Assembly: GCA_030917025.1 (NCBI GenBank)
Contig: JAUPVN010000066.1
Location: forward strand, 1-5,296
From: Patescibacteria group bacterium
GTDB taxonomy: Bacteria; Patescibacteriota; Saccharimonadia; Saccharimonadales; CAIOMD01
Length of the DNA: 5,296 bases
Direction: 5' to 3'
Below the pieces are notes generated by a model. That model saw only the letters and a list, made by a program, of their open reading frames with translations, made no database searches and had not been told where the DNA came from. The translations under genes were made by a program, and so were the position numbers. Below, one piece after another: positions 1-3,174 of the stretch (position 1 is its first letter; every line of letters starts with the position of its first letter).

Positions 1-32
1 CGCAACTACTAGCTGCGAAAATAGTAGTTGCG
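1..32 (+). terminator. Perfect 11-bp stem-loop, probable terminator of an off-window gene
   Basis: CGCAACTACTA (1-11) is perfectly complementary to TAGTAGTTGCG (22-32), leaving a 10-nt loop. It is followed on the plus strand by a T-rich stretch (TTTATCATTT). This fits a rho-independent terminator for a plus-strand gene that ends left of the window, but the T-tract is interrupted and no upstream gene can be seen. The same 9-mer GCAACTACT recurs at 3171-3179, so a repeat-family hairpin is an alternative reading. Confidence 0.5.
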
Positions 33-44
33 TTTATCATTTAA

Positions 45-131
45 GTGTTTTTGTTTGTACTTATTAGTATGAACCTGTTGTGCTTATGTTGCAAGTGTTT
101 TGTATAAAAAAAGTATTCACGTGTTTTGTAT
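45..131 (+). repeat. Short T-rich direct repeats in the leader region
   Basis: GTGTTTTGTAT occurs exactly at 95-105 and at 121-131, 26 bp apart. A looser relative, GTGTTTTTGTTTGTA, starts at 45, and AAGTGTTTT is shared at 43-51 and 93-101. The stretch 33-207 has no open reading frame worth calling. The repeats could be protein-binding sites (regulator or iteron-like) or simply low-complexity AT-rich sequence. Their function is unknown. Confidence 0.4.
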
Positions 132-141
132 CTGTTAAGCC

Positions 142-150
142 TGTGGATAA
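142..150 (-). promoter_or_regulatory. Perfect 9-mer DnaA box
   Basis: TGTGGATAA is the exact reverse complement of the strong DnaA box TTATCCACA. It lies in an AT-rich intergenic stretch 58 bp before the hydrolase start, next to the GTGTTTTGTAT repeats. GTATTCACG (113-121) is a distant relative with two mismatches from TTATNCACA. A single box can be a DnaA-regulated promoter element or chance, and no box cluster is visible here. Confidence 0.4.
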
Positions 151-160
151 CTTACCAAAA

Positions 161-189
161 TTGTTTCTAAGATTATAGTTTAGTTTAAA
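161..189 (+). promoter_or_regulatory. Weak candidate promoter for the serine hydrolase gene
   Basis: TTGTTT (161-166) and TTTAAA (184-189) are separated by 17 bp, a plausible but weak sigma70-type pair that would start transcription about 12 nt before the ATG at 208. A rival is the perfect TATAAT at 204-209, which overlaps that ATG. It would put the transcript start near 216, just before a GTG at 217, but it has no good -35 element. A 10-bp direct repeat of ATAATGTA (195-202 and 205-212) covers this area. Confidence 0.3.
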
Positions 190-207
190 ACACCATAATG
201 TAATATA

Positions 208-1173
208 ATGTACATAGTGAAAAAGTACTTATTAATTGTTTTGGGTATTGCGCTATGTTTTATTATGGCGTTTGCTTTATACAGTATAGGTAAAAAAAAT
301 GGTGTTTCTTTTGGTACCAACAAAATAACCTCAGAACAAAGCCAAAAATCAGAGCAATATGATCTTTTATCTAAACGTATATTTATAGAGAACCCAAACG
401 ATATTAGAGTAAACTTTTCTGGCTTAAGAAACAAATTAAACAATTACTTTGCAAACAATAATCTAGCCGGCGGAAACCTGTATTTTGAATATCTACCTAC
501 GGGCACATCAGTTAGAATATCTGGTGACGAACACTTAGTAGCTGCCTCTTTAATGAAGGTACCTGTGGCAATGAATGCCTACAAGGCGGCCGAACTTGGC
601 AAAATAGATCTGCAAAAAGTAGTAGCCTTACAGCCAGAGTGGTTAGACAAAGACTACGGCCAGCTATATAAAAAAGGTGCCGGCTACAAAATAAGCATAG
701 AAGACGCCATAAATATAATGCTTAAAGATTCTGATAACACCGCCTTAAAGTTAGTAGGCGCCCAAACAGATGGCCTATTACCCAAAGAAGAATCTTCATT
801 AAATTATGTAGATATAGACTTAACGGTTAACGATGACAGCTCTATTTCTTTAGATTCTAAAAATTATAGCTCTTTACTTAAATGTTTATACTTTGCTTGC
901 TATAACAATCTTAGCGATTCGCAAACAATTCTAGATAGTTTAACTAATGCTTCTTTTAAATATAGGCTTATTGCCGGCGTAACAGATAAAAATATAAAAG
1001 TTGCTCATAAAATTGGTACAAATTCTAACAATAACCAAAGCGATTGTGGCATATTTTATGTTCCAAAGCGTAATTATGTAGTTTGTGCCATGATCCCTGG
1101 TAACGATTCTAAAGAAACAAATACTCATTTTGCTAATATTTCTAAAATTATATACGATTTTGTAAATCAATAA
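208..1173 (+). CDS. Membrane-anchored class A beta-lactamase-like serine hydrolase
   Basis: This 321-residue protein has the fold signature of class A beta-lactamases and related penicillin-recognising hydrolases (Beta-lactamase2-type family). Visible motifs are SxxK at S114-K117 (nucleophile and base), SDN at 175-177 and KIGT at 268-271, in the usual order. Residues ~6-27 form one hydrophobic helix after KK, with no clear signal-peptidase or lipobox site, so it is probably a signal anchor with the catalytic domain outside the membrane. Residues ~30-75 look like a polar linker. The omega-loop glutamate of true beta-lactamases is doubtful: the only ExxLN-like string (E195-N199) lies about 20 residues after SDN rather than ~36. 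A peptidase or esterase acting on cell-wall peptides, or an inactive relative, is therefore as likely as an antibiotic-hydrolysing enzyme. The ATG at 208 has no Shine-Dalgarno site, and a GTG at 217 would give a typical MKKYLL start. The next gene is ~570 bp away, so it appears monocistronic. Confidence 0.85.
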   Translation: MYIVKKYLLIVLGIALCFIMAFALYSIGKKNGVSFGTNKITSEQSQKSEQYDLLSKRIFIENPNDIRVNFSGLRNKLNNYFANNNLAGGNLYFEYLPTGTSVRISGDEHLVAASLMKVPVAMNAYKAAELGKIDLQKVVALQPEWLDKDYGQLYKKGAGYKISIEDAINIMLKDSDNTALKLVGAQTDGLLPKEESSLNYVDIDLTVNDDSSISLDSKNYSSLLKCLYFACYNNLSDSQTILDSLTNASFKYRLIAGVTDKNIKVAHKIGTNSNNNQSDCGIFYVPKRNYVVCAMIPGNDSKETNTHFANISKIIYDFVNQ

Positions 1174-1214
1174 ACATCTTCTTCTTTTCCATGGCCAAAG
1201 AAGCAAAGCCCTAA
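1172..1214 (+). repeat. Copy 1 of a ~43-bp direct repeat with an internal hairpin
   Basis: This stretch begins inside the hydrolase stop codon and is nearly identical to 1263-1306 (one T/C substitution at 1180/1271, and three versus four C near the end). It contains a 7-bp stem, CTTCTTT (1181-1187) with AAAGAAG (1197-1203), around a 9-nt loop holding CCATGG. It could contribute to 3'-end formation or mRNA stability of the hydrolase transcript. It lacks a run of T after the stem, so it is not a classical terminator. Confidence 0.8.
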
Positions 1215-1262
1215 ATTACATTTATTATTTAGAAAGCATTTTATACTTACTTTTGCCACCAA

Positions 1263-1306
1263 AAACATCTCCTTCTTTTCCATGGCCAAAGAAGCAAAGC
1301 CCCTAA
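1263..1306 (+). repeat. Copy 2 of the ~43-bp direct repeat with an internal hairpin
   Basis: This is the second copy, offset by 91 bp, with the same stem arms at 1272-1278 and 1288-1294 and the same CCATGG loop. Near-identity across ~43 bp while the ~48 bp between the copies is unrelated points to duplication of a defined unit rather than duplication of the whole segment. The minus strand is open across both copies, but the copies are read in different frames there, so the conservation is not that of a protein. Confidence 0.8.
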
Positions 1307-1340
1307 GGGTGAAACAACTACCTTTACTACTTAGCTTGTT

Positions 1341-1397
1341 AAGCCAGACAAACGGCAAAAAGAACTCCCGTTGGTCGGTCTGGGCTTTATTATATTT
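1341..1397 (+). terminator. Strong rho-independent terminator-like hairpin
   Basis: AAGCCAGAC (1341-1349) pairs with GTCTGGGCTT (1378-1387) with one bulged G. Inside, AACGG pairs with CCGTT around an A-rich loop. T-rich sequence (TTTATTATATTT) follows. This is the best candidate for ending the hydrolase transcript, ~170 nt after its stop codon. Its 3' arm can alternatively pair with 1404-1411. Confidence 0.6.
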
Positions 1398-1413
1398 AAG
1401 GAGGCCCAGACTG
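1376..1413 (+). promoter_or_regulatory. Alternative hairpin with an AAGGAGG sequence in and next to the loop
   Basis: GTCTGGGC (1378-1385) is a perfect 8-bp complement of GCCCAGAC (1404-1411), and wobble and C-G pairs extend it outward. It shares its 5' arm with the terminator hairpin at 1341-1387, so the two folds exclude each other. The loop and edge carry TAAGGAGG (1397-1404), a perfect Shine-Dalgarno sequence. No start codon follows at normal spacing; the first ATG is at 1443 and opens only eight codons. The attenuator-like arrangement is visible in the sequence; any regulatory role is inference. Confidence 0.4.
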
Positions 1414-1452
1414 GTAGCCGCTACAAACCAAAACCTACATTTATGACTGCGC

Positions 1453-1532
1453 CTTGTCAGCTAGAATAGTAGTTTTCTTACGCACCTTATCGTATAGATA
1501 AGCTTTGTCAGAATAACTACTATTCTAACAAG
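1453..1532. repeat. ~80-nt nested inverted repeat (candidate structured RNA or cruciform)
   Basis: The main stem is a perfect 13-bp pair, TAGAATAGTAGTT (1462-1474) with AACTACTATTCTA (1515-1527). An outer stem CTTGT (1453-1457) with ACAAG (1528-1532) is joined through a 4-nt bulge. Inside, TTCT (1475-1478) can pair with AGAA (1510-1513), and CTTATC (1486-1491) pairs perfectly with GATAAG (1497-1502) around a GTATA loop. No tRNA, RNase P, SRP or tmRNA signature is seen. There is no T-tract, so it is not an ordinary terminator on the plus strand. Confidence 0.65.
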
Positions 1533-1569
1533 ACAAATTCATCACTCCTAAAAAGACAGTTTTTGATAT

Positions 1570-1588
1570 GCAGTGGCTACTGCTTTTT
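1570..1588 (+). terminator. Compact rho-independent terminator
   Basis: GCAGT (1570-1574) pairs with ACTGC (1579-1583) around a GGCT loop and is followed at once by five T (1584-1588). The stem is short. It lies ~400 nt past the hydrolase stop and ~150 nt before the Fic gene. It could end a separate transcript covering the hairpins at 1341-1532, or act as a second barrier before the Fic promoter. Confidence 0.5.
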
Positions 1589-1622
1589 GCAAATCAAGTT
1601 GTTTGTTTAACGCTAACTAATA

Positions 1623-1643
1623 AGGGTAGTTGTTAAATACCCT
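1623..1643. repeat. Small 6-bp hairpin upstream of the Fic promoter
   Basis: AGGGTA (1623-1628) pairs perfectly with TACCCT (1638-1643) around a 9-nt loop. It sits 46 bp before the -35 element of the Fic promoter and could be an operator-like dyad. It may also be chance, as six-base dyads are common. Confidence 0.3.
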
Positions 1644-1688
1644 CAGACTCCCATAAAACACAGTGGAATTACATATTATTTATAAAGC

Positions 1689-1717
1689 TTGCGAGTATGT
1701 TATAAATTGGATATAAT
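1689..1717 (+). promoter_or_regulatory. Sigma70-type promoter of the Fic gene
   Basis: TTGCGA (1689-1694) and a perfect TATAAT (1712-1717) are 17 bp apart. Transcription would begin near 1724, giving a leader of only about 18 nt that contains a weak GA-rich Shine-Dalgarno-like AAGAAG (1727-1732), 9 nt before the ATG. This is the best promoter match in the window. Confidence 0.6.
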
Positions 1718-1725
1718 TGGATATA
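1706..1725 (+). repeat. Tandem 10-bp repeat overlapping the Fic -10 box
   Basis: ATTGGATATA occurs twice in tandem (1706-1715 and 1716-1725), one helical turn apart and straddling the -10 element. AATTGG (1715-1720) is also the inverted complement of CCAATT (1736-1741), just before the ATG, so the leader could fold over its ribosome-binding region. The position and spacing suit an operator for a protein bound on one face of the DNA, possibly the winged-helix domain of the Fic protein itself (inference). Confidence 0.45.
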
Positions 1726-1741
1726 TAAGAAGTAACCAATT

Positions 1742-2797
1742 ATGCAAAGATTCAACCAACGAATAGAAAAACTTTCACCAATAACTCTCTCTCAATTGTC
1801 GCAGATTGATAGGCTCAATGGCCAATGGATTGGTGGTGCAAATTTAAGTCCGCAGGCCCTAGGTAGACTCAAGCGGTCTGTACTTGTTACATCTACTGGA
1901 GCATCAACTCGTATTGAAGGTGCCAAGCTATCTGATTCAGAGGTTGAAAAACTGATGCGCGGATTATCTATGCAAAAAGTAGCAGATCGCGATAATCAAG
2001 AAGTGCGCGGTTACTACGAACTACTAAAGGCAGTATTTGAATCATATAGAACGATACGTTTCTCAGAGAATATGATCAAACAGCTGCATGCTGATCTTTT
2101 AAAATACACAAGTAAAGACGAACGCCACCGCGGTGATTACAAGCATCTTGATAACCGAGTTGAAATGAAAGATGCCAATGGCAAGGTTCTAAGCGTACTT
2201 TTTGAAACTACGCCAGCCTATCTTACAGCCAAAGAAATGGGTGAGCTCATTTATTGGACAAAAGATTCATTGGAAAATAAAACTTATCATCCGTTAATAG
2301 TAATATCCAACTTTGTTGTTGAGTTTTTAAAAATACACCCTTTTTTGGATGGCAATGGCCGGTTGTCTCGTGTGTTGACTAACTTGTTAATGCTAAAAGC
2401 TGGCTATGAATACATGCCTTATGCCTCGCATGAAAAATTAATAGACGATAACAAAACTGAGTATTATGTTGCCCTGCGCCAAGCACAAACTACTTTTAAG
2501 ACAAAGGGTGAAACCCTAGCACCATGGGTTACATTCTTTTTGCCTGTTCTACATGCCCAAGCCGAACAAGCGATAGAGCTATTGTCTGGTAAAAGGATAG
2601 ATAATTTATTATCTCCCAACCAATTGGCTGTGTGGAACTTTATAAAATCTGCAGATAAAGATACTTCCGTAAAAGAGATTACAGACATCACTAAAGTTGC
2701 CAGACCAACAGTTAAGCAGTCTGTTGAACGCTTGCTAGATCTTAAAAAAATACAGCGTATAGGATTAGGTAGAGCCACCCGCTACCGAAAACTCTAA
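1742..2797 (+). CDS. Class II Fic family protein (probable AMP-transferase) with C-terminal winged helix
   Basis: Fic proteins usually transfer AMP from ATP to a hydroxyl side chain of a target protein; the target here cannot be told from sequence. The 351-residue product has the complete core motif HPFLDGNGRLSR at 199-210, with catalytic H199, D203 and the phosphate-binding N205/R207/R210 set. An inhibitory helix motif, S55-xxx-E59-G60, lies N-terminal to the core, which defines class II: self-inhibited by the glutamate, with no separate antitoxin needed. The flap segment (about 145-165) precedes the ExxxLxxW-type helix at ~166-172. Residues ~290-351 form a winged helix, with a likely recognition helix at RPTVKQSVERL (321-331) and a basic wing to the C-terminus. 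Length and layout match other Fic proteins with N-terminal Fic_N and C-terminal wHTH domains. The ATG follows a good promoter with 9 nt to a weak AAGAAG. It has no close partner gene, and structured intergenic DNA lies on both sides. Confidence 0.93.
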   Translation: MQRFNQRIEKLSPITLSQLSQIDRLNGQWIGGANLSPQALGRLKRSVLVTSTGASTRIEGAKLSDSEVEKLMRGLSMQKVADRDNQEVRGYYELLKAVFESYRTIRFSENMIKQLHADLLKYTSKDERHRGDYKHLDNRVEMKDANGKVLSVLFETTPAYLTAKEMGELIYWTKDSLENKTYHPLIVISNFVVEFLKIHPFLDGNGRLSRVLTNLLMLKAGYEYMPYASHEKLIDDNKTEYYVALRQAQTTFKTKGETLAPWVTFFLPVLHAQAEQAIELLSGKRIDNLLSPNQLAVWNFIKSADKDTSVKEITDITKVARPTVKQSVERLLDLKKIQRIGLGRATRYRKL

Positions 2798-2817
2798 ACC
2801 ATATCAACCGATATAAA

Positions 2818-2906
2818 AAGATGCCTAGAACCAAAGCGCATAATAGAATTTAATAATCATAACTATAAAAATGATATATTGTTCTACTGCGCTTACCTAG
2901 CATCTT
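2818..2906. repeat. ~89-nt nested inverted repeat after the Fic gene
   Basis: Nested stems are AAGATG/CATCTT (2818-2823 with 2901-2906), CTAG/CTAG (2825-2828 with 2897-2900), AAGCGCA/TGCGCTT (2834-2840 with 2888-2894), TAGAA/TTCTA (2844-2848 with 2882-2886) and ATCAT/ATGAT (2856-2860 with 2871-2875). It begins 20 nt after the Fic stop. No T-tract follows on the plus strand, but on the minus strand it runs into CTTTTTATAT, so it could stop leftward transcription. It could also be a 3'-UTR structure or an RNA gene. Its size and nesting resemble the element at 1453-1532. Confidence 0.6.
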
Positions 2907-2950
2907 ATTACCTTGTTAGTTTAGATATTGTAATAATTATCATATATTAA

Positions 2951-3014
2951 TAAAAAAGCTGTTTAAGCTGTTACTGTTCTTAAAGTATTAAAAGTAACAG
3001 TGAGTTCTTTTTTA
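2951..3014. terminator. Bidirectional terminator between convergent genes
   Basis: CTGTTACT (2968-2975) pairs perfectly with AGTAACAG (2993-3000). The hairpin is flanked by a run of A (2953-2957 and neighbours) on the left and TTTTTT (3008-3013) on the right. TAAAAAAG (2951-2958) and CTTTTTTA (3007-3014) are themselves complementary. Each strand thus reads stem then T-run, as expected between the convergent Fic (+) and surface-protein (-) genes. The T-runs begin 7-9 nt beyond the stem, slightly far for an ideal terminator. Confidence 0.6.
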
Positions 3015-3174
3015 ATATGTAATTATTACTAATAGATAAGAACTATGGTAATAAGCGCTAAAGAGTTTTGTTACTTTTGCAGCAAAATTAAGATAAGAAT
3101 ATGTAGCCATATATTGCTAGTGGGCTAATTTTGTATCCTAAAGTAGGCTTTGCGTAATTAAGGTAGTAGAGCAA
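3015..3174. other. AT-rich intergenic stretch without a gene
   Basis: No credible reading frame is seen. Small dyads are TTATTAC/GTAATAA (3023-3029 with 3048-3054), TTTTGC/GCAAAA (3075-3080 with 3082-3087) and AGTAG/CTACT around the stop codon of the minus-strand gene (near 3165-3179). None has a convincing T-tract on the minus strand, so the surface-protein transcript probably runs on to the bidirectional terminator. Confidence 0.5.

Noticed and set aside
940..1358. Overlapping minus-strand open frames (940-1206 and 1167-1358) over the hydrolase 3' end and the 43-bp repeats
   Set aside because: They are antisense to a clear gene or read the two DNA repeats in different frames, with no ribosome-binding site or recognisable protein.
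1443..1469. Eight-codon frame after the perfect TAAGGAGG, as a leader peptide
   Set aside because: The ATG is ~39 nt from the Shine-Dalgarno sequence, too far for normal initiation, and the peptide has no run of one amino acid that would suggest attenuation.
1568..1636. 22-codon hydrophobic frame (possible small membrane peptide)
   Set aside because: No ribosome-binding site, and it overlaps the compact terminator at 1570-1588, which explains the sequence better.
1453..1638. Integron attC-like site (CTAAC and GTTAAAT motifs near a long hairpin)
   Set aside because: The first box does not fit RYYYAAC, the two boxes do not lie at the ends of one palindrome, and no integrase or cassette array is visible. 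The downstream element at 2818-2906 lacks these boxes altogether.
1742..2797. Fic gene as the toxin half of a class I toxin-antitoxin pair
   Set aside because: No small antitoxin gene lies beside it, and the inhibitory SxxxEG motif is inside the protein, so it is class II.
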